Shown one piece after another: positions 44,025 to 52,683 of a DNA stretch of 64,000 nucleotides; the first letter of the stretch is position 1, and every line of letters begins with the position of its first letter. Origin of the DNA: Gordonia hydrophobica NBRC 16057 (GTDB taxonomy: Bacteria > Actinomycetota > Actinomycetes > Mycobacteriales > Mycobacteriaceae). The notes under the pieces were generated by a model that was not told the origin of the DNA, searched no databases, and saw nothing but the letters and a program-made list of their open reading frames with translations. The DNA lies in NCBI RefSeq assembly GCF_001592365.1, contig NZ_BCWU01000006.1, positions 1 through 64,000 on the forward strand, written 5' to 3'. Made by a program: the position numbers and the translations under genes.

Positions 44025-45974
44025 ATGAGCGCCGAGAGCACCCTGACCCCGTACCTTCGATCCGTTCTCGACGGGCGGTGGGGGCCGACGCGCGACGTCG
44101 TGCGCCGCCAGATCAACGACCAAGCGCTGGTCCCGCAGTCCGGACTGTCGCTCGACGACTACCGCACCCGGGTGCTGGGACAGATGAAGGACATGGTGCC
44201 GCTCGGCTTCCCCGCATCCGGATTCCGTCCGGAGCACGGCGGAACCGGCGACGTCGGCGGCGCGGTCACCGCCATCGAGACCCTCGGTTACGGCGACCTG
44301 TCGCTGATGGTGAAGGCAGGCGTCCAGTGGGGACTGTTCGGCGGCGCCATTGAGAACCTCGGTACGCAGGAACACCACGACACCTATGTGAAGGGCCTGA
44401 TCGACCTCGACGTCCTGGGTTGTTTCGCGATGACCGAGACCGGACACGGCTCCAACGTCCAGCAGCTCGAGACCACCGCCACCTACCTGCCCGAGACCGG
44501 AGAGTTCGAGATCTGTTCCCCGACGCCGGGATCGCGGAAGGACTACATCGGCGGCGCCGCTGAGCACGCGCGTTTCGCCGCCGTCTTCGCGCAGCTGGTC
44601 ACCGGGGCGCCGGGCGAGGAGCCGGTCAGCCGCGGCGTGCACTGCTTCGTCGTGCCGATCCGCGACGCCGACGGTGCGGATATGCCCGGCGTCACGACGT
44701 CCGACTGCGGATACAAGGGCGGGCTGCCGGGTGTGGACAACGGCCGAATCCTGTTCGACCGCGTGCGGATCCCGCGCACCAATCTGCTGAACCGGTATGC
44801 CGACGTCGCTCACGACGGCACGTATTCCAGCCCCATCGAGTCCGACAACCGGCGGTTCTTCACGATGCTCGGCACCCTGATCCGCGGTCGCGTGACCGTC
44901 GGCGCCTCCGCGGGCGCCGCCGGACGTCTCGGGTTGGCGCTCGCCGTCAAGTACGCCCTGCAGCGCAGGCAGTTCCAGGCGCCGGGCGGCGACACGGAGA
45001 TGCTGCTCCTGGATTACCGGACACATCAGCGTCGACTGCTGCCGCTGGTGGCGCGCGCCTATGCCTTCGCGATCGCTCAGAACGAGGTGACCGCCGAACT
45101 CCACGACATGCAGACCGCGGATCCGGCCACCGTCGACCCGAAGGAGCTCCGCCGACTCGAGACCAAGGCGGCCGCGATCAAGGCCGGGCACACCACCCTC
45201 GCGCAACGGGCCATCTCCGAGGCGCGCGAGGCGTGCGGCGGTGCGGGTTACATGTCCGAGAACCTGCTGCCGCTGCTGCGCGGCGACATCGACGTGTTCA
45301 CCACGTTCGAGGGCGACAACCTGGTGCTCACCCAACTGGTCGCGAAGGAGCAGTTGACCGCCTACGCCGACGACGTGCAGGGCCTCGACGCAGTCGGGTG
45401 GGTCCGCTTCGTGGCGAGCATGGCCACCAGCTACGCGTTGGAGAAGACGGCGGCGCGCCAGGTGGTGCAGACGCTGCTCGACGATTCCGACGAGGACCCG
45501 GAGAACAGTGCCTTGACCCACCCCGGCACCCAGTTGAGGTTGCTGCGGAACCGCGAGGATCACCTGACCCGGACCGCGGCGGCCCGCATGCGGCGCGCCA
45601 AGGAGGACGACGCGGACGCCCTCGAGGTCTTCACCGAGACGCAGGATCACCTGATCAAGGTCGGCGAGTCCCACATCGAACGCATCGTCCTCGAGAGCTT
45701 CGTCGAGGTCATCGGTCGCGTCGAAGACCGCGAGACGCGCACCGTGCTCAAGCAGGTGCGCAATCTCTTCGTGTACTCGTTGCTGGAGGAGGATCTCGGC
45801 TGGTTCCTCATGCATCGGCACGTCAGCGTCGAACGAGCGAAGGCCATCCGACGCGGAGTCAACGACCTCTGCGGCGAACTCCGCCCGTACGCCCACAACC
45901 TGGTGGACGCGTTCGGCGTCCCCGACGCCTGCTTCGACATCCCGATGCTCCGCGACGAGGCCTTCACCGGCTAG
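44025..45974 (+). CDS. Acyl-CoA dehydrogenase / acyl-CoA oxidase-like flavoprotein
   Basis: At 649 residues this is longer than classical FadE enzymes (about 390) and closer to acyl-CoA oxidases. The FAD-binding core is visible: GCFAMTETGHGSNVQQLETTA near residue 128, and C-terminal REACGGAGYMSENLLPLLRGDIDVFTTFEGDN with the GGxGY and TFEG motifs. About 200 extra C-terminal residues form a helical domain. The substrate cannot be told. It diverges from tesB across 54 bp, suggesting a shared fatty-acid-linked promoter, and ends five bases from the LuxR gene stop. Confidence 0.87.
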   Translation: MSAESTLTPYLRSVLDGRWGPTRDVVRRQINDQALVPQSGLSLDDYRTRVLGQMKDMVPLGFPASGFRPEHGGTGDVGGAVTAIETLGYGDLSLMVKAGVQWGLFGGAIENLGTQEHHDTYVKGLIDLDVLGCFAMTETGHGSNVQQLETTATYLPETGEFEICSPTPGSRKDYIGGAAEHARFAAVFAQLVTGAPGEEPVSRGVHCFVVPIRDADGADMPGVTTSDCGYKGGLPGVDNGRILFDRVRIPRTNLLNRYADVAHDGTYSSPIESDNRRFFTMLGTLIRGRVTVGASAGAAGRLGLALAVKYALQRRQFQAPGGDTEMLLLDYRTHQRRLLPLVARAYAFAIAQNEVTAELHDMQTADPATVDPKELRRLETKAAAIKAGHTTLAQRAISEAREACGGAGYMSENLLPLLRGDIDVFTTFEGDNLVLTQLVAKEQLTAYADDVQGLDAVGWVRFVASMATSYALEKTAARQVVQTLLDDSDEDPENSALTHPGTQLRLLRNREDHLTRTAAARMRRAKEDDADALEVFTETQDHLIKVGESHIERIVLESFVEVIGRVEDRETRTVLKQVRNLFVYSLLEEDLGWFLMHRHVSVERAKAIRRGVNDLCGELRPYAHNLVDAFGVPDACFDIPMLRDEAFTG

Positions 45975-45979
45975 CAGAG

Positions 45980-46420
45980 TCAGAGCTCGTCGATGTCGAC
46001 GATGTCGTCCTGAATCGCGCGGGCGACGAGCGCCGCTTTGGTGGACGCTGACCGGCCGAGTTCGGCGTACTTGGCGCGAATGCGCGTCAAGTGCGTGTTC
46101 ACGGTTCCGAGCGAGATGAACAGCGCCTCGGCCACAGCGGGCTTGGAATCGAGCAGCAGCCAGGTGCGCAGGACCTCCACCTCACGGTCGGTCAAGGTCG
46201 GCTGCGGCATCGCGGGTGCGGCCGGTTCGTCGCGAACAATCGTCAGGGTCGCGGGAGAAGTGTGCAGCGGCTGCCCCGGCAGCGGCATGACGCGAGCGCT
46301 GAGCCGGGCGAGCGCCTCGCGGCGACGACGGTCGACAGCGGACGCAGAACGCGGGCCACCCGCTGCGGAAACGGTGGCGGGGTGGGTGGTGCCGGCGGGT
46401 GCGATTGCGGTGACGGTCAT
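45980..46420 (-). CDS. LuxR-type helix-turn-helix regulator
   Basis: This 146-residue protein has a Pro/Ala-rich N-terminus of about 75 residues with no receiver domain. The C-terminal LuxR/GerE helix-turn-helix reads LTDREVEVLRTWLLLDSKPAVAEALFISLGTVNTHLTRIRAKY. The missing sensory domain suggests regulation by partner proteins or level. ATG 46418-46420 has AGGAAGG ten bases upstream; an in-frame start 25 codons earlier lacks one. It is the last gene of the PP2C-FHA-LuxR set. Confidence 0.85.
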   Translation of the reverse strand: MTVTAIAPAGTTHPATVSAAGGPRSASAVDRRRREALARLSARVMPLPGQPLHTSPATLTIVRDEPAAPAMPQPTLTDREVEVLRTWLLLDSKPAVAEALFISLGTVNTHLTRIRAKYAELGRSASTKAALVARAIQDDIVDIDEL

Positions 46421-46525
46421 CTTCTCTGTCCCTTCCTGTGCGCTGGAACTCGTTGTTCCGTTGCTGTTGGAAAGAACGCTATGGCCTGTCGGCAAGCCCG
46501 TCGATGGGGAGAACTCCCCATGCCA

Positions 46526-47254
46526 TCACTGCAGGTCAGGGGGTTGATTGCGCGCGTGCTCCGCGTCGAGCAATCCTAGGTCGTCCCGGGTGATCACCCG
46601 GGTGGAGAGCGCGTACTCCACCAGACGCAACCGGCGGTTGGTCGCGAGCTTGCCGCCGCCCGCCCGCATGCCGCTGACACCGATCATGTCGAGCTTGTCG
46701 CAGACGTTGTCGAGCTTGCGGTTGAACTTCGTCAACGACCACCCCAGCCGTGCCGCGGCCTGAGCCGAGCTGGGGAGTGCACTCGCACCGGTTCCGTCGC
46801 GCCGCAGGATGGCCTCGGCGAGCACCAGAATGGCAAGCCGCTGACTCTCGGTGAAGTTCGGCACGCCGCGCGTCGTGTCACCGCCGACCAGGTGCTCGAC
46901 GGTCGGCGCGGACACGTCAGGTGAGCCGGCCTGAACCTGCACCTCGTACGTCGTCGGCCCGGCGGTGAACACGATGCTGGTACGACCGAAGACGAGCGGC
47001 ATGCGGGCGCCGGGCCCCAGCGTCGCACTGAATCCCAGGTCGGCGGAGGTCACCGTCGCGGACAGATGGGTCCCCAGGTTGGTCAGCCACCACATCCCGT
47101 TCTCGTCGTGCAACACGAGGAACCGCCGATGCAGATACGGATTGTCGTCGACGGTGAGGGTCGCCTCGCGGCCGATGTAGAACGGATGGCCGGACAGCAC
47201 CGGGAATCGCTCACCGCAGAACTCGGCGAATGTTGTCGACACGTCCGGCTGCAA
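46526..47254 (-). CDS. FHA-domain protein with C-terminal winged-helix-like DNA-binding region
   Basis: This is a 242-residue protein. The N-terminal half is FHA-like: FYIGREATLTVDDNPYLHRRF carries the GR...N/H pattern, with WWLTNLG in the following strand. The C-terminal half (TESQRLAILVLAEAIL...AARLGWSLTKFNRKLDNVCDKL) looks like a winged helix. This would couple phosphothreonine recognition to DNA binding. The start is uncertain: TTG 47252-47254 or GTG 47240-47242. It sits six bases after the PP2C gene, which could erase the mark it reads. Confidence 0.82.
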   Translation of the reverse strand: MQPDVSTTFAEFCGERFPVLSGHPFYIGREATLTVDDNPYLHRRFLVLHDENGMWWLTNLGTHLSATVTSADLGFSATLGPGARMPLVFGRTSIVFTAGPTTYEVQVQAGSPDVSAPTVEHLVGGDTTRGVPNFTESQRLAILVLAEAILRRDGTGASALPSSAQAAARLGWSLTKFNRKLDNVCDKLDMIGVSGMRAGGGKLATNRRLRLVEYALSTRVITRDDLGLLDAEHARNQPPDLQ

Positions 47255-47260
47255 GGTGGA

Positions 47261-48094
47261 TCAGTCCCCGATCTCTTCGCCGCTGCGCTCCTCGACAGCT
47301 CCGGTCACCGATGTTCCGGCAACCGACACGACGGCCACCGTCACGTTGTCGTGAGCACCGCACTCCAGAGCCGCCTCGACCAGCGCCGCCGCGGCTACCT
47401 CGTTGTCCGGCGAGGCCTCCAAGATCACTTCGATCTCGTCGTCGGTCAGCTCGCCGTCGAGCCCATCCGAGCACAGCAGGATGGTATCGCCCGCCTTGGC
47501 TTCGAACCCGAAGTAATCAGCCACCGGCGCCGCCATTCCGGCACCGAGCGCGCGAGTGATCACGTTGCGCCGCGAATCGACCCGAGCCTGCTCGGGCGTC
47601 AGATAGCCGGCGTCCACCAGCTCCTGGACCTGCGAGTGGTCGACGCTCACCTGCCGCAACTCCCCGGCCGACCACAGGTACGTGCGCGAGTCGCCTATGT
47701 TGAACGCGACCCAGTGCGGCACACCGTCGTCGGTCGTGAGAACGATGCCGGTGGCGGTGGTCCCTGCGCGGCGTCCGGTCTCGGTGCCGAGCTCGCCGAT
47801 CCGCTCCTGCGCACGCTCCAGAAGTTCGGTCAGATGAGCACGCGCCTCCGCTGAGTTCTCGCCGACGGGCACCTCGGCGAGGGTTCGCAGTGCCGCCTCG
47901 CTGGCGAGTTCGCCGCTGTCGTGCCCGCCCATACCGTCTGCGACGACATAGCGACCGGGAATCGCGAGCGCCGCGTCCTCATTCGCTTCGCGAACGCGAC
48001 CCACGTGACAGACCACCGCCCAGTCGACGACGAGGTTCCCGACCTCGTCGTGTCCGGCAACCGCCTCGTCACGCAGAATCTTCGGTTCGGTCAT
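47261..48094 (-). CDS. PP2C-family Ser/Thr protein phosphatase
   Basis: This 277-residue metal-dependent phosphatase is soluble, unlike mycobacterial PstP, which is membrane-anchored. All core motifs are present: VREANEDA near residue 35, VVADGMGGHDSGE near residue 50, GTTATG, FNIGDSRTYLW, ITRALG, LLCSDGLDGELTDDEI and the final HDNVTVAVV. No protein kinase gene is nearby. It is the first gene of a three-gene minus-strand set with the FHA and LuxR proteins, diverging from the DUF3592-like pair. Confidence 0.92.
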   Translation of the reverse strand: MTEPKILRDEAVAGHDEVGNLVVDWAVVCHVGRVREANEDAALAIPGRYVVADGMGGHDSGELASEAALRTLAEVPVGENSAEARAHLTELLERAQERIGELGTETGRRAGTTATGIVLTTDDGVPHWVAFNIGDSRTYLWSAGELRQVSVDHSQVQELVDAGYLTPEQARVDSRRNVITRALGAGMAAPVADYFGFEAKAGDTILLCSDGLDGELTDDEIEVILEASPDNEVAAAALVEAALECGAHDNVTVAVVSVAGTSVTGAVEERSGEEIGD

Positions 48095-48334
48095 CGTGCT
48101 CCTGCCATCGAATGTCGGCCGCCCAGGCCCGACGCTCCCCCAGCCGCACGGACCCGCTGGCGTGATCCGCGGTGTGGCCAGTCATTTCGTAGACCCATAT
48201 CGCAACAAGTGTACTTTGGCGCGCGCGATCGGTGATGCCGTGGTCGGCACGCGCCTCCTGAAGTCGGTCTCAGCACACGTCATGTGGTTGGGTTGAGCCT
48301 TGACGTGCCGCCTATCCGAAACGGAGACTCGACC

Positions 48335-49006
48335 ATGAGCCTCGTCAATCCGGAGTCTCGCTGGTGGAACCGCGACTCCACTCGCCGCATCTCCGGATGT
48401 CTGTTCTACATCGTCTCGGTCGTCCTCGCCTTCGTCGGCAGTGTGAGCATGGGAATGCAGGGCACTTCGCCGCTGCCGCTGTGGGCGAGCCTGGTCGGGA
48501 ACTTCCTGCCGATACCGCTGATCGTCCTGGGGACATTCCTCGTGTCGTTCGGCACCGTCGGGGGCTTCGACTCTCGCCTGTTCGTCTGGGCGATGGCGAT
48601 GTATTTCATCGCCATCGGGACGGGTTCACTGATCGGCGGCACGCAGGCTTCCAACCCGTCGAGCGGCGACGTGGTCACCGCCGTGATGTTCGGATTGATG
48701 ATCGGTGGCGGTGTCGCCGCCATCCTGATCTATGAAGCGCTGCGTTTGCGATCCACAAGAAAGGCCGCGCTGCGAGCGATTGTCGAGCGCGACGGCACCG
48801 TCGTCAACGGAGTCGTGACCCGTGCCCGCCCCTATTCCGTGAACTATCAGCAGGTCACGAGAGTCACCGTGCAGTTCACCGACGCCGAGGGCCAGACGCG
48901 CTGGAGCAGCGCCAGCATCGGCGGCGCCGTGAGCAAGGGCCAGTCCGTGAAGGTCACGTTCTCCCAACAGCACCTGGGCCGCCGCGGCGCAGTGATCCTG
49001 AGCTGA
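48335..49006 (+). CDS. DUF3592-like membrane protein, copy 1
   Basis: This 223-residue protein has four hydrophobic helices within residues 18-150 and a short C-terminal beta-rich domain (RPYSVNYQQVTRVTVQFTDA, QSVKVTFSQQHLGRRGAVIL). I infer a DUF3592-like fold from this pattern; the function is unknown. ATG 48335 has GGAGA upstream. It is a tandem paralogue of the next gene. The first 15 and last 25 residues are nearly identical. Confidence 0.8.
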   Translation: MSLVNPESRWWNRDSTRRISGCLFYIVSVVLAFVGSVSMGMQGTSPLPLWASLVGNFLPIPLIVLGTFLVSFGTVGGFDSRLFVWAMAMYFIAIGTGSLIGGTQASNPSSGDVVTAVMFGLMIGGGVAAILIYEALRLRSTRKAALRAIVERDGTVVNGVVTRARPYSVNYQQVTRVTVQFTDAEGQTRWSSASIGGAVSKGQSVKVTFSQQHLGRRGAVILS

Positions 49007-49047
49007 CGGACGGCTCACACCCAGCGATCTGAACGGAAGGCCCCGAC

Positions 49048-49734
49048 ATGACTCTCATCAATCCGGAGTCCCGCTGGTGGAACCGCGATTCCGCGCGCCG
49101 AGCAGCCGGATACGTGCTCTGCATCATATCGATTCTGTTCGCGCTGGTCGGCGCCTGGACCATCGTGATGCAAGACGCGTCACCGCTGCCGCTGTGGGTC
49201 AGCCTGGTCGGCAACATCCTGCCGATACCGCTGCTGCTCGCCGGAACCTTCCTCATTTCCTTCGGCACCGAAGAAGGTTTCGACTCTCGCTTGACCACCT
49301 GGTCCATAGCGATGTATTTCATCGCCATCGGCTCCGGCGCGCTGGTCGGCGACGCGATGGCTTCGTCGCCGCTCGGCGTCGAGGACGTGACCACCCGGGT
49401 GGTCACGATCGCGACCTTCTACGCGTTCATCGGTGGCGGTGTCGTCACCATCATCGTCTTCGAAGGCGTCCGCATCCGATCCCAGCGGCAGGCCGCACTG
49501 CGCGCCACCGTCAAGCGTGACGGTGTGGTCGTCTCCGGTGTCGTCACCCGCGCCCGTCACTACTCCGTGAACTACTCGCCGGTCACCAGGGTCACCGTCC
49601 AGTTCACCGATGCCGAAGGACAGACGCGGTGGACTAGCACCAGCATCAACCGCACCGTGAACAAGGGCCAGTCTGTGAAGGTCACGTTCTCCCAACAGCA
49701 TCTGGGCCGCCGCGGCGCAGTGATCCTGAGCTGA
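49048..49734 (+). CDS. DUF3592-like membrane protein, copy 2
   Basis: This 228-residue paralogue of the preceding gene has the same four-helix plus C-terminal domain layout. The last 23 residues (from KGQSVKV to GAVILS) are identical to copy 1, while the central helices are clearly diverged. GGAAGG lies eight bases before ATG 49048. The two genes are 41 bp apart and probably cotranscribed. Function unknown. Confidence 0.8.
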   Translation: MTLINPESRWWNRDSARRAAGYVLCIISILFALVGAWTIVMQDASPLPLWVSLVGNILPIPLLLAGTFLISFGTEEGFDSRLTTWSIAMYFIAIGSGALVGDAMASSPLGVEDVTTRVVTIATFYAFIGGGVVTIIVFEGVRIRSQRQAALRATVKRDGVVVSGVVTRARHYSVNYSPVTRVTVQFTDAEGQTRWTSTSINRTVNKGQSVKVTFSQQHLGRRGAVILS

Positions 49735-50038
49735 CGCCGAAGGGCTGATCGGCTCCGCAGTACCGGCGGGCATACATGCCCACTATGGCTCCATTCGCGG
49801 TTCTCGTCTACCGACGAACCGCCCGGCACGGTCGCCTCCGACGACGTCGACGCCGTCATCGTCGGCCGGAACCAAGCCAAGCTCGACGACGCGCGCGAGA
49901 GCCTGGCCAGGCACGGCCGGCTGGGTCACCGGTGCCCTCTGGGATGCCGACGGCGGCGTCATGGCCGACCGCAACTGACCCACCTGAGCCATCCCACCCA
50001 CGACGCCGAGAACCTCGCCAAGAGCTGTGAAATAGCTC
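49735..50038. other. Intergenic stretch between convergent genes, holding a decayed gene
   Basis: Between the DUF3592-like copy 2 stop and the pdxS stop there is no intact gene. The middle part (49831-49978) holds remnants of a short-chain dehydrogenase, listed separately. GCTCCT near 50034 borders the pdxS stop. No T-rich terminator was found for either flanking gene. Confidence 0.7.
49831..49978 (+). pseudogene. Short-chain dehydrogenase/reductase remnant
   Basis: Two pieces of one SDR gene are readable in different frames. The frame from 49831 gives DAVIVGRNQAKLDDARESLA, typical of the second beta-strand and helix of an SDR Rossmann fold. The frame from 49922 gives WVTGALWDADGGVMADRN and then a stop at 49976-49978, a typical SDR C-terminus. 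The middle 150 or more residues, including the YxxxK site, are gone, and the junction is frameshifted. It looks like an internally deleted relic. Confidence 0.72.
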
Positions 50039-50944
50039 CTACCAGCCGCGCTCGGCGAGGCGGTGGGGCTGCGGGATGTCGTCGACGTTGATGCCGACCA
50101 TCGCCTCGCCCAGTCCGCGCGAGATCTGTGCGAGCTGATCGGGATCGTCGTGGAAGGTGGTGGCCTTGACGATCGCGGCGGCCCGCTGTTCGGGGTTGCC
50201 GGACTTGAAGATGCCGGAGCCGACGAACACACCCTCCGCGCCGAGCTGCATCATCATCGCGGCGTCGGCGGGCGTCGCGATGCCACCCGCGGTGAAGAGC
50301 GTCACCGGCAGCTTGCCTGCCTTGGCGACCTCGACGACGAGATCGTACGGCGCCTGCAACTCCTTCGCCGCCACGTACAGCTCATCCTCCGGCAGCGACG
50401 TCAGTCGACGGATCTGCTGACGGATCTGGCGCATGTGCGTGGTCGCGTTCGACACGTCGCCGGTGCCCGCCTCACCCTTCGACCGGATCATCGCGGCGCC
50501 CTCGGTGATGCGGCGCAGGGCCTCCCCGAGGTTGGTGGCACCGCAGACGAACGGCACGGTGAACGCGAACTTGTCGATGTGGTTCGCATAATCGGCCGGG
50601 GTCAGGACCTCCGACTCGTCGATGTAGTCGACGCCCAGACTCTGCAGGATCTGCGCTTCGACGAAGTGACCGATGCGCGCCTTCGCCATCACCGGGATCG
50701 AGACGGCTTCGATGATGCCGTCGATCATGTCCGGGTCGCTCATTCGCGAGACGCCGCCCTGGGCACGGATGTCGGCGGGGACGCGCTCGAGCGCCATCAC
50801 GGCGACAGCGCCCGCGTCTTCAGCGATCTTGGCCTGCTCGGGGGTGACCACGTCCATGATGACGCCGCCCTTGAGCATCTCCGCCATGCCACGCTTCACG
50901 CGGGCCGTGCCGGTCGCCGGTGCGTTCTGAGCCTCACTGGACAC
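50039..50944 (-). CDS. pdxS: Pyridoxal 5'-phosphate synthase lyase subunit
   Basis: This 301-residue TIM-barrel enzyme makes PLP from ribose 5-phosphate, glyceraldehyde 3-phosphate and ammonia. Key residues are visible: Asp in [10 protein letters not shown], the catalytic Lys of [17 protein letters not shown] near residue 86, and the second Lys in [13 protein letters not shown] near residue 153. It forms a 12+12 complex with PdxT. In most relatives pdxS is next to tesB/pdxT; here the accessory region intervenes. Confidence 0.97.
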   Translation of the reverse strand: MSSEAQNAPATGTARVKRGMAEMLKGGVIMDVVTPEQAKIAEDAGAVAVMALERVPADIRAQGGVSRMSDPDMIDGIIEAVSIPVMAKARIGHFVEAQILQSLGVDYIDESEVLTPADYANHIDKFAFTVPFVCGATNLGEALRRITEGAAMIRSKGEAGTGDVSNATTHMRQIRQQIRRLTSLPEDELYVAAKELQAPYDLVVEVAKAGKLPVTLFTAGGIATPADAAMMMQLGAEGVFVGSGIFKSGNPEQRAAAIVKATTFHDDPDQLAQISRGLGEAMVGINVDDIPQPHRLAERGW

Positions 50945-51023
50945 TGATTGATCTCCCTATTCGTGTATCGAATGACCCACCAAGTAAACCCGATCGACCC
51001 CACACGGGGTGCATGGGGTTAGG

Positions 51024-51539
51024 TCAGCGGGCACCACTGACGCGCTCGGTGATCTCGAAATACTCGGGAAGCGTCGAATGGCCGCCGAGCCGCAGCCACC
51101 GGACCATGCGTCGACCACCGAGTGCGCGCGCGTCCCTAACAGCATCATTGTAGAACCGTCGCGCCATCGTCACCCGCGTCTGAGCGTCGGCGAGCTCGGC
51201 GACCAGGGCGGGAGCGCGGTTCGCCCCCGCCATCCGCGCGAGTGCCACCGACAGTCGATTCTCGGCAGCTTCGCGTTCGCCTCGGGGCGCCGCTTCGGCA
51301 TCGGTGGCCGCGGCACTCAGTTCCTGCGCGCCGTCCGCGTCCGGATCCGCGGCCGCGATGGTCCGGCCGACCACGGCGCGCCGCTCCAAGGCGGCCACCA
51401 GCGCCTCGTACGCGAGGTCGACGCGGACGTTGAGTCGGTCGAGCCGCGTCGCTCGGGTCGCGGCCAGGATCGCGAGCCAGATCAGCCCGGCACCGGCGAT
51501 CGCGCCGACAACGATGCCGACGAGCGAGAGAATCGTCAC
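51024..51539 (-). CDS. LemA-like membrane protein
   Basis: This 171-residue protein has an N-terminal membrane helix (LSLVGIVVGAIAGAGLIWLAILAA) and a long alpha-helical, Ala/Arg/Glu-rich region. The C-terminal MARRFYNDAVRDARAL and LPEYFEI resemble the LemA family. GTG 51537-51539 has AGGAG seven bases before it. It corresponds in position to Rv2609c, between pimA and pdxS. Function unknown. Confidence 0.78.
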   Translation of the reverse strand: MTILSLVGIVVGAIAGAGLIWLAILAATRATRLDRLNVRVDLAYEALVAALERRAVVGRTIAAADPDADGAQELSAAATDAEAAPRGEREAAENRLSVALARMAGANRAPALVAELADAQTRVTMARRFYNDAVRDARALGGRRMVRWLRLGGHSTLPEYFEITERVSGAR

Positions 51540-51549
51540 GAAGATCTCC

Positions 51550-52674
51550 TCAGTCCGACACCACGACCGGGCCGGCGCCCAGGGTGACGGTGTCGTACAC
51601 GCGCTGAATCTGGTCGGCGACGCGCGACCAGTCGTACAGGTCGGCACGGGCACGTCCCCGTGCGATCAGCGCCTGGCGCGCCTCCTCGTCGCCGAGTACG
51701 TCGATGACGGCCTCGGCCAGCGCGGTCGGCGACCCGGTCTCGACGACGCGGCCGGCCGTGCCACCGTCGAGAACGCGCTGGAAGGCCACCAGATCGCTCG
51801 CGACGACCGCCGTGCCCGCCGCCATCGCCTCGACCAGGACGATGCCGAAGCTCTCGCCGCCCAGGTTGGGCGCCACATACACGTCCGCGCTGGCCAGGGC
51901 CCGCGCCTTCGTCTCGTCGTCCACCATGCCGAGCAGGTGCAGGTGGTCGGACAGGTCGCCTGCGCGACGCCGGAGCGCCTTCTCGCTTCCGCCGCCCACC
52001 ACCAGCACGGTCACGTCGGGGAACTCCTCGACGATGCGCGGCAGCGCCCGCATCAGGATGTCGATGCCCTTCCGCGGCTCGTCGTACCGACCGAGGAACA
52101 TCACCGTACGTCCCGTGCGCGGGTAGCCGTCGAGCGGCTCGACGTCGGCGAAGGAGGCGACATCGATGCCGTTGGGGATCTCGACGGCGTCGTTGCCGAG
52201 CGACTCCATCTGCCAGCGCCGCGCCAACTCGGAGACCGCGATCTTCCCCGAGATGCGTTCGCGGTACTGGCGGAGCATCGAATCGAACGCCGTGAGCCAC
52301 AGCGACTTGGTGGTCGCCGTGTGGAACGTCGTGACGATGGGGCCGGTCGCGACCATCAACGACAGCATCGACAGGCTGGGCGCATTTGGTTCGTGGACGT
52401 GCAGCACATCGAACTCGTTGACCTCGATCCACCGCCGCAGCCGGTGATAGGCCTTCGGAGAGAAAGTGACTCGCGACACCGAGCCGTTGTATGGAATCCC
52501 GAGCGCGGGGCCCGCGGAGTCGAAGTAGTCGGGCATCTGGACGTCGAGCCCCGCCGGCGCCAGCACCCGGACCTCGTGGCCTCGGCCGATGAACACTTCG
52601 GCGAGTTCGATGACGTGCGCTTGCACGCCGCCGGGAACGTCGAACGAATAGGGGCAGATCATCCCGATCTTCAT
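51550..52674 (-). CDS. pimA: Phosphatidylinositol alpha-mannosyltransferase PimA
   Basis: This 374-residue GT4 (GT-B) enzyme adds the first mannose to phosphatidylinositol at the cytoplasmic membrane face. GGVQAHVIELAE near residue 15 and HEPNAPSLSML near residue 95 match PimA. The EX7E-type site is in SFGIVLVEAMAAGTAVVASD near residue 275. It lies in the thrS-HIT-pgsA-patA-pimA cluster that builds PIMs and, further on, LM/LAM. Confidence 0.96.
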   Translation of the reverse strand: MKIGMICPYSFDVPGGVQAHVIELAEVFIGRGHEVRVLAPAGLDVQMPDYFDSAGPALGIPYNGSVSRVTFSPKAYHRLRRWIEVNEFDVLHVHEPNAPSLSMLSLMVATGPIVTTFHTATTKSLWLTAFDSMLRQYRERISGKIAVSELARRWQMESLGNDAVEIPNGIDVASFADVEPLDGYPRTGRTVMFLGRYDEPRKGIDILMRALPRIVEEFPDVTVLVVGGGSEKALRRRAGDLSDHLHLLGMVDDETKARALASADVYVAPNLGGESFGIVLVEAMAAGTAVVASDLVAFQRVLDGGTAGRVVETGSPTALAEAVIDVLGDEEARQALIARGRARADLYDWSRVADQIQRVYDTVTLGAGPVVVSD

Positions 52675-52683
52675 CGCACTCGC

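Noticed and set aside
49776..50030. 84-codon plus-strand frame after the DUF3592-like pair
   Set aside because: It is Arg-rich and out of frame with the dehydrogenase fragments that explain this DNA better.
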